Made by a program: the position numbers and the translations under genes. From contig OX442316.1 of assembly GCA_949358305.1 (NCBI GenBank), positions 6,884,001 through 6,944,000 of the forward strand: a stretch of DNA of 60,000 nt, given 5' to 3'. Every line of letters starts with the position of its first letter. The stretch's first letter is position 1. The notes under the pieces were generated by a model. It made no database searches and was not told the origin of the DNA. It worked only from the letters and a program-made list of their open reading frames with translations. Below are positions 35,702 to 53,900 of the stretch, one piece after another. Source of the stretch: Strigamia acuminata. Its lineage: Eukaryota > Arthropoda > Chilopoda > Geophilomorpha > Linotaeniidae.

Positions 35702-37849
35702 TTAAATCACCCATTTCCTAGCTCTTAAGAAATGAACACTATTGGAAACACTTTCTGGAACATTTGCATTGCCATTACCTGCTACAGCCATGCCCGGATC
35801 CTTGTGAATTCCACCAAACATTATTAACTCACCCCTGCCGATCACTAACGTGTACAACGAAGTGTCTTCCGGTCCCTGACTCTGACCGCGCGGTGGTAAC
35901 CAAGTAACACCGTAATCATTCAACACTTGACTTATATCTACTACGTAAAGCGTCATAGGGTTTCTTGGACCGATTTTCAGGTTGCCAGGCGACGGTTGAG
36001 GTGGAGGAATGGGTGGAGATACAACATGTTGTCGTTTAGATAAGTTTTTGATGCGTTCCTCCATTCGTCTGAGCCCCTCCAACTGTCTTTCTCGGTTGGC
36101 CATCGGATTTATTCTCACAGAAGGCAACGGTGAATTTCTCTGTGGCGTTCGAGAAGAGGACGGACTATCGTGTCCGAATGTTTTTGAATCTTCGTCGATT
36201 TGTAGTCCAAATCCCTGGCTCGTGCTGGCCTCATTGTGGTCGAAAGGCTTTGGTACCGATGGTTTACGGAACGTTCCGCGCTTGCCGTTCACGCAGTTAT
36301 CTTTTGTGCCTGATGCGGGTGACGGTGATCTGAGAAAAAGTGCATCATAATGTTAATTTTCAATCGTTTTGTGGGAAATGTGATATTTGCCTGTGTTTAG
36401 GTTGATCTAAAAATGAAAGTGACGCTTCGTTAGCTCGTGGAGGAACCCAAACTCGGCTGATGGCTGGTCGAAGCATTTGACCGCTTAAACTTGTCGGGGT
36501 TGTCTTCGAATTCAAACTTCGGCTTAGAATTATAACTTTATCGCCGACCTGGATATTAAATTGCATTTAATTCGTGGGATTAGTAAATAAATCGATCTAA
36601 AATTACACGGCAAGCTGGACGACACCATAAATGGGGTGCGGCATTCTCCGAACTTCGGATGGTCAGTTGAGTCCATTTCCAAATTGATTCATCGTCCATC
36701 GATAGCAGCCAGATATCGTTATACACCTAAAAAACAGCACGATTTCATTAAATATTCTTTTCCAACACCAATAATACTTTACCATATTCGGTCCACCACA
36801 GCCGCCGATAATTAAAGCGTGAAATTGATCCAAATAAACCTTAAGAAATAAAAAAAAATATATCATTATTAATTTTTTTCTTTAAATTCAAAGCTTACTT
36901 GTGATTGCCCATAACGAGGCCGAGGTGAAATATTGTAAGTCTCTTGTTTTTTCCACAACATACTCTTTAAATTTAACACCCATATGTCATTAGCACTGAA
37001 ACAAAAACAATTTTATCATTTTTAACAACGAGAAACACGTGAAAGGTAAAAGAAATATTTACCTGGTGTAAGGACGCCCATTACTTTGGCGCTGTAAACC
37101 TCCAAACACAACCATCAAATCACCGTGCACCGTGGCCGAATGTCCGGCCATCCCAGGCGGTTGTGAGCGCGAAGTAGCAGGCACGGAATTCGGAATTAAT
37201 GTCCACCGGTTATCCATCGGATTAAATATGTGCAACTGATTGAACAACCTCCACGCTTGATGCAACGGGTAAGGCGAAGGATGAGTCCAGCCACCGAACA
37301 AAACCAAATTGTCTTCGTAAACAACCATTGTGGCACACGCTTTTGGACTCGGATATGTTCCTGAACAAAAGACACAAAAAGATCAAATAAACAAACATAT
37401 TCCCGTTAAATATGTGTATAAACCTGTGGCTAACGGTCGAATCCACTCTCTGTTTGCTAAATCCAACCTCCACAAATCGTTAAACGTGGTGCTCGTCGTT
37501 GTACATCCACCAAATATATACATTGAACTGCCGATGCAACACGCACTGTGCGAGTAGCGTTTGGTGATCGTGGGCCCTGGATCGGGTGTTAAATCGCACC
37601 AATCAATGTTCATGTCTATTATGGCACGTTGAAAATCGTGTTGCATTCGCCTGACCACATCTAGGACGGAAAAAAAATAAGAAATTGTCATGTTCCAAAC
37701 GATATCGAATACGGCATAATACCTTTTATGTATTTTCGCCACGCTCTGCATACGCACATACAGTTTTTCAGATCTCGATACGGCGAAAGTAAACTTAATA
37801 TGTATTCGAATACTTCTTCCGGCAGGTTTTCGATCCCATTTCTTTCCAT
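35702..37849 (-). CDS. FBXO42: F-box only protein 42 (F-box plus Kelch repeats)
   Basis: Substrate adaptor of an SCF (SKP1-CUL1-F-box) ubiquitin ligase; in mammals FBXO42 is reported to act on p53. Eight minus-strand exons: 37723-37849, 37424-37660, 37063-37360, 36899-36995, 36783-36839, 36607-36726, 36391-36548, 35702-36329, giving 573 residues with every phase consistent. The start at 37849 opens directly into the F-box ([23 protein letters not shown]). Kelch blades follow: [73 protein letters not shown] and [10 protein letters not shown], in the order and spacing of FBXO42. A long Pro/Ser-rich insert then a final segment with [17 protein letters not shown] and LIMFGGI complete the protein. 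Human FBXO42 is 717 residues, so this form is shorter, mainly in the low-complexity part. The intron 36330-36390 uses a GC donor (AG|GCAAAT). Upstream DNA has DRE motifs. Confidence 0.92.
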
Positions 37850-38433
37850 TTTTTAAAAAAATAAAGCAAAAATTCTCTAATGGTCCACACACATGCCTCC
37901 CTTCTTTCAGGCCGAGGAGTCAACCATCCTTTTTTAATGCACAACGATGTATCGATGTAGCGATATCGATGTTACCCAAAGCGTGTTTTAGAGTATCGAT
38001 ACTCACCAAAGATGGCGGAAAACTGTGTACGGCAGCTTGGTGAAAACAAATCACGATTTTTAAATAAAATAAAATAATTAAATTAAAGTTATTTTCTTTA
38101 CAGTCCTACTAAAATAAAGTGAACTAAATAATGCAAAAATTTTAATTCTTGTTTATATGAAGAAATCTGGTTTATGTACTTTAATTACAATGGCGCTATT
38201 GTCCTTCCGTATATTTTTACCCTATTGTAGTCAAAATATCGATTCTTTTTTTTACGGCGGTTATTTCATAATAAAATTCCTGTCTATTGATCCCTACATT
38301 TTATGAATAAGAAATTTGATGCTTTAACATCCACACTTTCAATCAGTAAACTACGGCGTCAATAAAACCTTTCATAAAATATTTTATTTAACATTTGTTA
38401 TCCTATACAAAAAAAATCAAATAAAACTAAAAT
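37850..38433. other. FBXO42 upstream region and POLRMT 3' flank
   Basis: About 580 bp between the FBXO42 start and the POLRMT stop, both on the minus strand. The part nearest FBXO42 holds the motif cluster listed separately. TTTATT at 38383-38388 reads AATAAA on the minus strand, about 50 bp after the POLRMT stop, and is its likely polyadenylation signal. The middle portion is AT-rich with nothing else recognised. Confidence 0.6.
37950..38018 (-). promoter_or_regulatory. DRE-like and YY1-like motifs upstream of FBXO42
   Basis: A perfect palindromic TATCGATA at 37994-38001 and two near-matches TATCGATG at 37950-37957 and 37964-37971 lie 100-150 bp upstream of the FBXO42 start. TATCGATA is the DNA replication-related element bound by DREF in insects, typical of housekeeping promoters. 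AAAGATGGCGG at 38008-38018 matches the YY1/Pho-type promoter motif. The motifs are seen directly; promoter use is inferred. Confidence 0.6.
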
Positions 38434-41400
38434 TCAACTGAAAAAATATGTAGATTTAAGAACTTCCTTTACATCAAATTTGCCTTTTGAAGGAACATGT
38501 GCTAATATAGTCAGTAGTCCACTCAGCTTTCTCTTGGTAGCTTCACGATCCGAGCTGAAAACATTTAAAAAGTGCTTTTTAATACCTAGAAAATCATCAA
38601 ATAACGAGACAACTAACGAGCAATATTCCTTAACAAACGAATTTGATAGCAATTCTAACAACGGTTCATTATGAAGTGCAACAAACTGTTCCCTACATAT
38701 CTGCAAACCAAAACAAATCAAAACCATTTAATTTGTAACATTTTACATACGAATAATACCTTATTCATTTCAGCTACAGTGTTAGGATGCGTCCAAAAAC
38801 AATCGTGAACAGATGCAAACGTAATTCCTTCCCTATTAAAACAATAATAATAATAAATGCAATAAAAATGATTAACTGAATACCTTTGGCAAAATAAAGA
38901 AGTCAACATCATATGCGTCGAGTCTAATGAATGAATGTAATTTGGTGGAAAACCATTTGTCTGTTTACGTATGTTTGGTAACCTATAAAATTAAAACAAG
39001 CGTCAGTTAACAGTTATTAAAATCGATATATACAACACGTACTCGTCAACTCTAAGTATTTTGTTCTTTCGCTAAAAATAAATAAATAAATAAATAATTG
39101 TAAACATTCATCAGTAATTTGAACAATATTACATTATTTGTATAAATGGTTTTGACTGTGAAATAAGGTTGAACAACCGGTAAACCAATTGGCGTAGTCC
39201 ATTCCACCGGTCTCTTGATCTTTCGTGCAATGAGATTTGCAGATTTTGTAAACCAATCCTAAACAGTTACACAAAATTTATAAATAAACAGGCAAACAGA
39301 ATTTAAAAAAAAAAAATTACCTGAATTTCTTTAGTAGCGGAAAACATCGTTTCTAAGCAATAAAAAACCTTGGTAACAAGATACGACGCCGCTCTAAACT
39401 CAAGTTCCCTGGGAAAACCAGGAATTTCTTTAAGTTGGCGCGCTATTTGAAGCCGCGCTCCGTATCGCGTAACTCCATAAACTGTAGTCATCACCGGTTG
39501 CTTGACAACTCTCCGTGAAATATGGCCGTCTAAAAGTTGGGCAATTTCGACATTGTCGGCAGCATCAATTTTCCGTTCTTCTTCAACCTGAATTACAAAT
39601 ACACATTTATTATAACCTAAAATGAATATAAAACTTGGCCATCACCTTCTCCGCAATTCTGCTGTAAACATCTTGAGGCACAGAGCGTGACGTAAGATTT
39701 ACTTGCTCAGCACCTTCCACGTCCCTCCCTAACGCCGCATAGTGCTGCAGCCCATTACACGAACCATCTTGATGCACGGGGAAATGACAAACGTACGTGC
39801 TGGGATCGGGTGACCTTAAAACCTTAGCTATTTCCATACAACAGCCTAATGTTTGCCAAGGTTCGTCTGATTTCTTCCACCAACCATTTCCCTAAATAAA
39901 CAGAAATGGTAAACAAATAATTTTAAAATGTTTTTTAAATTTCCTATATTACTGTCAGTGGTTTGTCGGCAGAATCCATTATTTCAGGCAGAATTTCATT
40001 ACAATATTCGAGACGCTCTTTTAACGATGATCTTGATATTTTAAAAAATTGAAAATTAATAAGAGTATTTAAGAGATAAATCGCTTTTTAAACCTTTTTT
40101 TAAGTCCGGTCAAGTTTATTAAATGAATTTTAAGCCAATCGAAACCGTTTTCTCCGAGTGGTTGCCCATTCGCAAAAAGCAGAATTCCCCTGCACACATC
40201 GTTACCTAAAATATAAATTATAATTTTACATTTTTGTTTTATAGTGCAGTTAAACGCGAGTTATTACCAAGATGATTAAAATGCGGTGGACAAGGGTACG
40301 TTCGGCCTCGAAAATCGATGTTGTGTGGAAACCAAAAAACTTTGTCCCGAAACTTAAATAACAACGTAAAGATTAGAACAAATCAAATAACTGAAATCAA
40401 TTGAGCCTCACAGCATTAGCAATCGATAGTTTATACAACATGTCGCACCACAGGCTGTACATTTCGCTTTTCTGCTGTTTCAATCGTTTATTTTCCACAA
40501 TCGCCTTTAGCCTTTGCTGTTTGGGCATGCTTCTGTAAATATAAAAACCCCAAACACCCATTAACAAAAGTAAATACACACAAAATAAAGAAAAATTGTA
40601 TTCTTACACATCTATTTTAGTAAATTGTGGACATTCTGACGCTGGACGAGGAATAGATAATTCATCACAGCCTTTATTATTGAACACACTCATCGCAACA
40701 TCTAGAACCTGCAATAAACAAAAATAAATTAAATTTTAATTTATACCAAAGTGTATATTATACATACACGACTGTTTATTATCCAAGGAGTTTCACCCAA
40801 AGCAGATAATGAATCTAAACACGGATATACATTTTGTATGCTCATGTGTTCCAAACGCTCTATTTGGTCTTTTATTGCTATTCCAGCCTGACGAATTAAG
40901 CTCGCTAAATAAAGAGTTAAATAAAACCACTATTTTATTGAGTTTTAAAATGCTTTTACTAACACTGCGCGAGAAGAAATCCACCGTTTTGAATAGAAGT
41001 CCACGGAATAGGTGGACAAACCATTGGTAAAAGATTTGCATCGAAGACAAGATCTTCTGGTTTACAAAGCTCGTAAAGTTTGCTTAAACATGGATTAGGC
41101 TAAAATTAAATTACAAAATTTTGTATTCGAAATGTGTGATTGAGAGAAAAATATTTACCTTTATCTCTTCTCTGTACTTGACGTTGTCGTGTTTGCGGTA
41201 GACGGTGAAAAAAGCCGGCACTAATTTTCTACTTATACGAAAACAATTGCAATTTAATTGAATTAACAACAGAGAAATAATTTATGCTTACTTTCCCTCA
41301 GTCTTATTATTTGTGTGTTTTAACAAGTGTTTGTCGAATTTCATATCTTTTTGAATAATTTCGTATAGAAATTTACCAACCTGTTAAAAAAAAGATTAAT

Positions 41401-43902
41401 ATATTTGATTTGTATCGCGTCACACAAAACTTACTCCTATAAGTGCATAAGTAGGCCAATCTACGTTACTAATTCCCTGCAAAATAAGTTTAAATTAAAC
41501 AAATAAATACAAGGAATGATCAAAAACCATTTAGTATTTTGATGTTGAATAAAATAACGTACAACATCAGGTCCATCTGCGTATTTTTCCTTCAATAATT
41601 CCCAATACTCTCTAGATATGTGTTGCGATTTCAACTTCGGATCGGAAATGTAATTGGAATAATCGGCGTACATTTTGATAGTCTGTAAAAATGATAAATT
41701 ACATTACAAACTACAATCTCTTCTCTTTAATTATATACTTGTTCGTAGATGCCATTCGAAATTTTCTTATTCAAGTGATATCTCTCCATCACTTTACTTC
41801 CCAAATTTCTGTGTAAAATCATCATTACGGGACTAAATGATTCAGAGAATTGAGCGATGGAAATAAATTCCTAAAATCAATAAATTTCATTAGTCTGGTA
41901 AGAAAATTAGACATTTTTTAAGCAATTCCAACCCGCAACATCATGTCAACCAATTCTTCCGCTTTTATACAGGTGAGATAAGGAAGTAAATCCGTTTTCT
42001 TACAATTCCTATCTGAAATTTAGACATAAAATTAACAGAACATTCAATAATTAAAAAAAAAAGACAATTTCAATAAATTTACAAGTTGCTTCGATACGAA
42101 GAAAATTTATTCTTTGTTTATAGCTCTTCAGCATGCTCGACTTCCATGATAATTCACTCTCTTCTAATTTTTTTCTCTGCAAAATACACAATTTTAAATT
42201 ATTAAATATTATCATAGTTTTGTCAGTGCTTTAATTACCAATGTTTTTGTCTTTTCGTCAACGGGATAAGAAACATCAATTCTACGTATTTTCATAAATC
42301 CTGGCTTTTCTGTTTCGATCTGTTGTCTGTTTAAATTCTGACGATTTTGTTGGAATGACTGCAATCTCACAGGATTATAAGATCTGTCCGTTGGTTTATT
42401 CCCATTCAGATCTTGCAGCAAATTGCACACGTAACCGACTTTATTCTTCCGCCTCTCTGGATTAAAACCCGGAATTTTTAATCTAATGGCCTAGAAGCGA
42501 CACAAACCGAATTCGTTTAAATCAAACTACCGTATACATTTTTTTAAGATATAATTTCATATATTTTTACCTTCAAAACAATTTCTTGTTGATTTCTGAC
42601 AAACACACAGTCAGTTAATATTTTTTGAATATTTAATTTCTGAAATATTAAATAAACTTTTAAGAATTCTACGCATAATAAATAAAATTCCTTCGTTTAC
42701 ATTCAATTTAATTCTATTCAATATCGGTCCGATTTTATCAAACTCTGAGGCTCTGTAGGCGCCTTCCAACCAATATGCATAACTCTGTAAATTTGGCGTC
42801 ACTTTCCCACTTTTCATGAATTCGAACAAACGAAACTGTGGCAGAGTCTTCCCCACTAAAGCAAAAGCTTCGAGAACACAATTATAAAGTCGAACGTCAT
42901 TTAAAGGCATCCCTTCACTTAAATGCTTGTTGTGGAATAAACGTAACGTATCGAATGCTTGTTGCACCTAATTAAAATTAATAAATTCAATTAGTATCTA
43001 TTTTTACGTACACAATGGTAAATTATTTCACCATATTATTGTTCACACAAACGTCCAAAAACGGTAAAAGGTTTTTTTGAGTGCAATTTCTAATATCTCT
43101 TTTGTGAGCTGGTTGCCCAAGATTTGTAGATGACTCGTCGTCCTTCTTATTTTTTCTGAAACAAACAGAGATTGAAACTGCAGAATCTTAGTTTCAATTG
43201 TATTCTTACTCTGAAAATTGCTGTTTTGCAGTTTCAAGTTCAACTTCGAACTCGTGGTCGATTTCTTCGTTTATTTGACTCATTTGGTCAAGCCGGAAGT
43301 CACTAAACCCGGTTTCATCGGCCGAAGTTAAACCACAGTCCGTTTTGGGCCTTTTTACAACTTTGGGAATTTTTTTAGTCTCCTGTTTTTCTTTCTCTTC
43401 ACTCGGTGATGTTTCTTTTTGGACAATTGCTGACGACACGCCGAATTGCTTCAAAGTGTTTTCTGCCGATGACTTCCTTATCTTAGCTCTTTTTTCCAGG
43501 CTTTCGTTCGTATGTTTGTCGCTAACTGTAAATGCAGCGAATTAAAATTGTTTGCATTGTTTATCTTTTGGTTTGGAAACTTACTTTGAATAAGTTCAAC
43601 GTATTTCTGGATAACATTCTTTCTTTTTTTAATTTTCTTTAACTTTTCACGTAATCCGGTGTGTGTAGACAAGTTCATCCGTCCGGAAAAATTAGTATTG
43701 TGAAGAACAACTAGAAAAGAAATGTTTAATTATTTGATGAGCAATGTTTTGCAGAGTTATGTAATTAATTACCTTGTGGAAAAATGCGTGAAAAATGAGG
43801 ATTTAGGTTTTTACAGAACGAACATTCGTGTTGAATAATGTTTGATGATGGATTAGTTACTGCTACGTGAAATCGTGAAAATTTATATCCCAAACGGAAC
43901 AT
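38434..43902 (-). CDS. POLRMT: Mitochondrial DNA-directed RNA polymerase
   Basis: Single-subunit, phage T7-like polymerase that transcribes mitochondrial DNA and primes its replication. First five exons: 43773-43902, 43585-43710, 43210-43525, 43032-43155, 42701-42967, with agreeing phases; many short exons follow to TGA at 38434-38436. The N-terminus ([13 protein letters not shown]) is basic and without acids, a likely mitochondrial targeting peptide. A charged linker and a pentatricopeptide-type region ([33 protein letters not shown]) precede the catalytic part, as in animal POLRMT. Catalytic signatures: [16 protein letters not shown] with the motif-A Asp at 39766-39768; [21 protein letters not shown], with the fingers Lys at 39501-39503 and the Tyr before Gly; and SVHDCFWTH with the motif-C Asp at 38802-38804. 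The product ends a short way past the final FVALHNEP segment. No break was seen, but I did not phase every internal exon. Confidence 0.93.
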
Positions 43903-46117
43903 CTTAAACTAATTACTAATGATACGAAGATGCAAAGCCGGGCTGAAGTTGGCTCCTAAACATTCGTAAGAACCAAGATGGCGGCTACCATGGCAATTAT
44001 GGCAATATGGGTGGGAACATTGCTGATCGGTATTAGAGGAATCATTGAACAAATCAACTTTATTTAAACTCAAAATGTATGTAATATGTAATAGTCTTGA
44101 AGTCTAATGATTTCTAAAAATCAACAAATTACAACATTAATTATAAAACGAATGCATTTAACCAAGTGAAGTACCATACAGCCAGCGAGTGCTCCGTAAC
44201 AATTTCTCACTAGATGGCGGTCCCGTATTAGACATTTTCACTACTTTATTTCTCTTGATACTCCAGAACAATTATTTATTTTATTTTATTTTATTTCCAG
44301 AAAGCTGAAACACGTTTTTTTTTTTTTTTTTTTAATATGCTTTCCTCTGGCACTAGACTTTTCCCCTGTCATTGGACTTTTCCCCTGCCACTAAGCTTTC
44401 CCTTATCACTAGATTTTTCTCCTGGGAAAAAGACTTTGTAAAACAGGGCTTTTCTTCATATCAATAAAATCTTTATACCAACACTCTGTCACAGTTCACA
44501 CAAACAAAATTTAGAAAATTTTAAAAAAACAGTCTTTCCAAAATTGTTTAATTTTAGAAACTACGTCTCCCAGTCAGGGAAATACAAAAAATTTTCAAAC
44601 GATCCACTAATCCACTCTTTTTATAGAATTGAATTGTATACCTTTATATCCTTGTACAAATATTACAAAACTGTGATAAAATGTCAATTAATAAACACCT
44701 GTCACCAATCTAGACCTTCAAATAAAAATAACCACTTGTTTAATGCTCTGCAGAAATTGTAATAAATTTATTTATACTTTATGGTTGCAAGAAAATGAAT
44801 AAAAACATGCGCATTTTGTTGTTGAGACAGTTCTAGTCTAAAATAGATTTTCTTTGAAAAAAAAAATCTACATTAACAAAAATATAAACTCACAACGGCA
44901 AAGCAATAATAAATATTTTAATAAAACCTGAAATACTAAAGTTGGAGGTTAATGATCTCCCACTTCCTTCCGGCAATGATATATCCCACATTACAAAATT
45001 TCTAAACAACCCAAACAATTTTTTGTTCCCATTTTAACTGTACAAAATCTTTTTTGCTTGTTTTGTAGTTTGCACCGTAATTGAGGAAATGGTAGTTCTC
45101 TGTGATCAATTAAAAACATTTAAATTCTACATAACTTTTAACAAATTATTGCCATTCTAAACCAAAAAAAAAACCTCAAATAAATCGATTACTAAACTGA
45201 CCATCCGGTAGAAGATGTTGACCATCTGCAACACCTGTAATTTAATAATTTAAAATTTTCATTTCCCACGTTGGAATCATACCAAGGACTATTAAATTAT
45301 TTGTCCCCTGAATCTTGTATGGGAAATTGTTTCAAGAGTGTTAAATTTCTCCCATCTTCAGTTTCCATTTGGCCTTTTAAAAGAAGGAAACATGACGAAG
45401 CGAACAATATTAAGGTATGAAAGATTAATAAATATTTATATTTTAAAATGTAAATAAAATAAAGCTGAAGCAAGCTTTTATTTATCTTGAGTGTACATTT
45501 TATTGTGAAAACGTAACACGAGAAAGGTCAATTAAAATTAATAAATTTAAAAAATAAGATAAATAAAAATATATCCAATATCAATTGTAATGAATTTTTG
45601 GAATCAGAAACTTGATTGTCAAAATTATCACTCGGTTATGATTAAATCTCCAATCTCTCATTGCGCCATTGTACATAAAACGACACAAGAACAATCAGGT
45701 AACAACATTATTCGTTTTGTTTACTTTGAATATGATGTCATTGCGAGTTTCATTTGCACATGGGAATCAGATTAAGCATTTCCCTTTCATTTCATTGTGA
45801 TGCTCGTTCAAGGACTAACCACCTAAGCCGAAGAAAATTTTTTTTCTTCAGTCCTTGCTGTACTCTAAAGGTAAGTTTTTTGGTGTTAAAGGATTACAAA
45901 AGATCCACTCTCATAATCTATACCGGCTCCGGATTTCACCCTCGGCGGAACCAAACCAGTCCAGCCACGGTGTACTGGGTTTGCGTGTCGCCGCATTCAC
46001 CCAGGTGAGACGGAGGGGGAGGTGAGAAAGTTTGAGGGACGTCAGTTGTGTCCGTCTGCTCTCTTCCTCCGCACGCTTTTCACTCAACGTGGAAATACAT
46101 AACAAACTAAACCAAAT
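43903..46117. other. Intergenic DNA between POLRMT and villin (divergent starts)
   Basis: About 2.2 kb. Next to POLRMT, AAGATGGCGGC at 43975-43985 lies 73 bp upstream of its start and is followed by CCATGG and several CpG sites, probably its promoter; a similar TAGATGGCGG occurs near 44211. A short tandem repeat sits at 44346-44424. Further right the DNA is AT-rich with no recognised gene. From about 45920 to 46080 it becomes richer in G and C, including GGAGGGGGAGGTGAG and CTCTCTTCCTCC, the probable villin promoter and 5' UTR. Confidence 0.55.
44346..44424. repeat. 19-20-bp tandem repeat, four copies
   Basis: Four degenerate copies of a unit of the form GNCACTAGACTTTTCCCCT, preceded by a T run of about 17. 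Copies differ at several positions, so the array is old. No function is suggested. Confidence 0.8.
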
Positions 46118-50753
<4,636 letters not shown>

Positions 50754-50989
50754 GTCCGACAATTTGTCAGAATGAATAATAGTTACTTGCAGCCTAATAA
50801 TCAATAACGTAACAAAAACATGGTAATAAAAATATTGAGGTAACTGTTTTATTAAAAAAAAATTATTATTATTTTATATACAGTATAAATAAATTGTTAA
50901 GTTTAAGACTGTCGATTCTGATTTCACTCTCAATGTTGCATTCTCAACCAAGCTGTCAAACTGCATTTAAAAAGCTTTTAAAAAACATT

Positions 50990-53900
50990 TCAATTTAGTT
51001 TATTACTTTTTTTTACCACGTCTCCTGAATACTTCACGTTAATACTCGTTGTTTTACCAATTTCAAGCGTACCCTTAATCGCGTCGAATGAAAATCCCAA
51101 TGTTTCAATTGCAGCAGAATTTTCGAGTAAAAACTCAGGAGGCTAAAAATAAATTTCAAATATTTTCATTTTGACGATTAACTATAACATTTACAAATTG
51201 CCACCTTTTTCACAGGGGTGTGATTACTTTGAATAAAAGTGATTTCAAGTCTATTACTCACTTTGTGAGAATCAAAAACAAGACATACAGCAGTGTCGTC
51301 ATCGATTAAATGATCTACAAAGCAAAAATCATCATTTTCGTAATGTTCGTTTCATTTCTTTCTCTTACCAAGTGGACTGTCTTCATATTCCATTGCAAAC
51401 AACCTGATTGCTATAGAATTTTAAAATTCATTTCCATTACTAAAAATATATTTCTATCACTATAAACTATACCATTAATATTAGATACCACTAATAAATG
51501 TGGATTAAAGTGCAATGTGTTTTCTCCTGCTAAGTGGACTTGTGATTTGCTGCCAATACCTTGTAAAGAAAATTTGCGTAGAACCTGCAATACAGAGAAG
51601 CTCAATATCGGGTTGCTAAGGTTACTACATAAATAACTACTCACGTAATTGTCGAATAATATTAATTTGACCATAGCTAGAAAGTGATGACTGTGATCTG
51701 GGTTGAAAGTTACTGTAATCGATCGGCTTTGGTTGGGATTGAGAACAAACTGCATGGGATTGATCACGAAAGGATTTAAACCATTAAAATTTCTGCAATC
51801 TAAATTGGAGAATTGTACAGAAAAATTAAGTGTTGGTATTAGAATTTATTACATGATTGTTCTTTCAGTTTTTTAGCTTCGTTTTCAGTCTCCATGAATT
51901 GAAACTTGAGTTGCAACTCAAATTCAGTTGGATTAATAATCTAAGTAAACAGTTGTGGTAATTATTGAGATTTAAAAATATATATGTAATAAAAAAAAAA
52001 GTGACCATAAAATTGACAGTGGAATAATCTCCTACAATTGCATAATTTAAATTTAAAACTGGTTCTTCCTCCTCAAAACTAAGTATTAATTTTGGTTTGA
52101 CAGATTGACCAACTACAATGACGGATAAAGTATCATCACCAGGGAAATTGTAAATTTCAACTTTTTCAAAATGATCAGTTTCTTCTGTGGGAAGAAATCG
52201 AAGCAGAAATTTGCCACTGCCTTTCGGTTGAATGGAAATTTTCGATTTTAGCAGTGTAAAAGATTCTTGGATGTTCGAAATGCCTGCACAAACCTGCAAA
52301 CAAACAGCACCAACAAATAAACACTTCAGAATACCACAAACATAATACTAAGTAATTACTTTCAATACTTCAAACGTGACATTGCAAATGACGATTGAAC
52401 TGAAACATTTCTTCCCAACAGGGATTCTTCCAAAATCGATTTTTTCAGAACTTAAAAGTTTCAACTTCGATTTCAAGTAAGGGCACGACATAGACAAATT
52501 AATTGGTCTATAAAAAGTGGAAAACAATCTTCAAAACGTCACACAAACTAGCACAGACGTACCTCATTGTGGAAAATTGATATTTCTTATCTTTTAAATC
52601 TTTAATGGCGCCGTCGATAAAATAACACGGAATTGTAAACGTATCAACTCTGTTTTCGAACTCGCACGTCAGTTTATCAACAGCTTTCCGGTATTCCAGT
52701 AGCCTATGTAAAAACTATGATAAACTTTAATCATTAGTAGTGCAATACGTGTGGTTTACAGCGGTGACACGGCTTCCATATGGCTTGGAGTTCTCTCAAC
52801 CTCAGTCGCCAATTCGTCAGCGCTTGGATTTTTTGACCCGATCCCTTCAGCAACAACGCTGGAAGCAGCGAGCGATTCGAATTCAGAATCTGCCGCATCT
52901 AATAAAAAGTTTTTGGCTTCGAAAAAAATCTGCTGTTCCAATAATTTAGGCGAAAAAATTAAGTTTAATTTTTGAGATTTTCCGCCCGCGATTTGTCCGA
53001 CATTTGGGAAAATCTGAATCGGGCAATAATCGGGAATATGAAATTCGTACGAAATCCAACTCTTCTCGTCTCTCCTGTTATTTTTTACGTAAATTATTGC
53101 CGTAGAAATGTTGTTTAAATGCGTAGCTGCAAAATTAACATGAGAATGAGACAGCGAAATTGGTGGATTCACGCCAACTCCCAACCATTTAATTATAAAC
53201 GTTCTATATAAAAAAATGTATATAAAATACAATTAATGCTGGAAAAGTTACGAAACCAATGGCTAATCACCGATTAAATAAGGTTTTGCAAGTTAAAGTA
53301 GAATTATACTTCATTGGAATGTCCGGTTTGAAAATTATTTTCATTTTCAATTCTTCTTTAGAAAAAATTACCCCAAACCCATCGTTCGGTTCAATACTTA
53401 TACACTTTTTAAAATTTATAAAATGCGAATCAAGATTAACCAAGATAATAAATAATCTTTAAAAAAAATTACTCACGCGTGCGACATCAATGAACCCAAA
53501 GTGTTGAGTCAAAATTCCCATATTGTGCATAGTAACATCAACATGAATGCTTTCATTTACATAACACTCTCCAAAATCAATGACATTAGGATCAAATTCT
53601 AATTGAGTACTGCTCACTATTGCGTTGACAGTCGTTTTTAAAGCCAATGGCTGCAAAAATAAAGTAAACTCCAATGATATACATATACCTAGTGTGTTTT
53701 GAAATTGATTTCTAACCTGTTCAGACACATAAAATGACAGGGGAAATTCCAAAACTCCGGTGGACTCATCAAAATATTTTTCTGCATCACTTGCTAATGT
53801 GATTCTAATTAAAGAAAGTGGATTTCAATTTTTAATTTCTATAAAAAATTGCATCAAATTTAACAAAATACCGCGGTAATAGCTTGATTTGTGTAATAAA

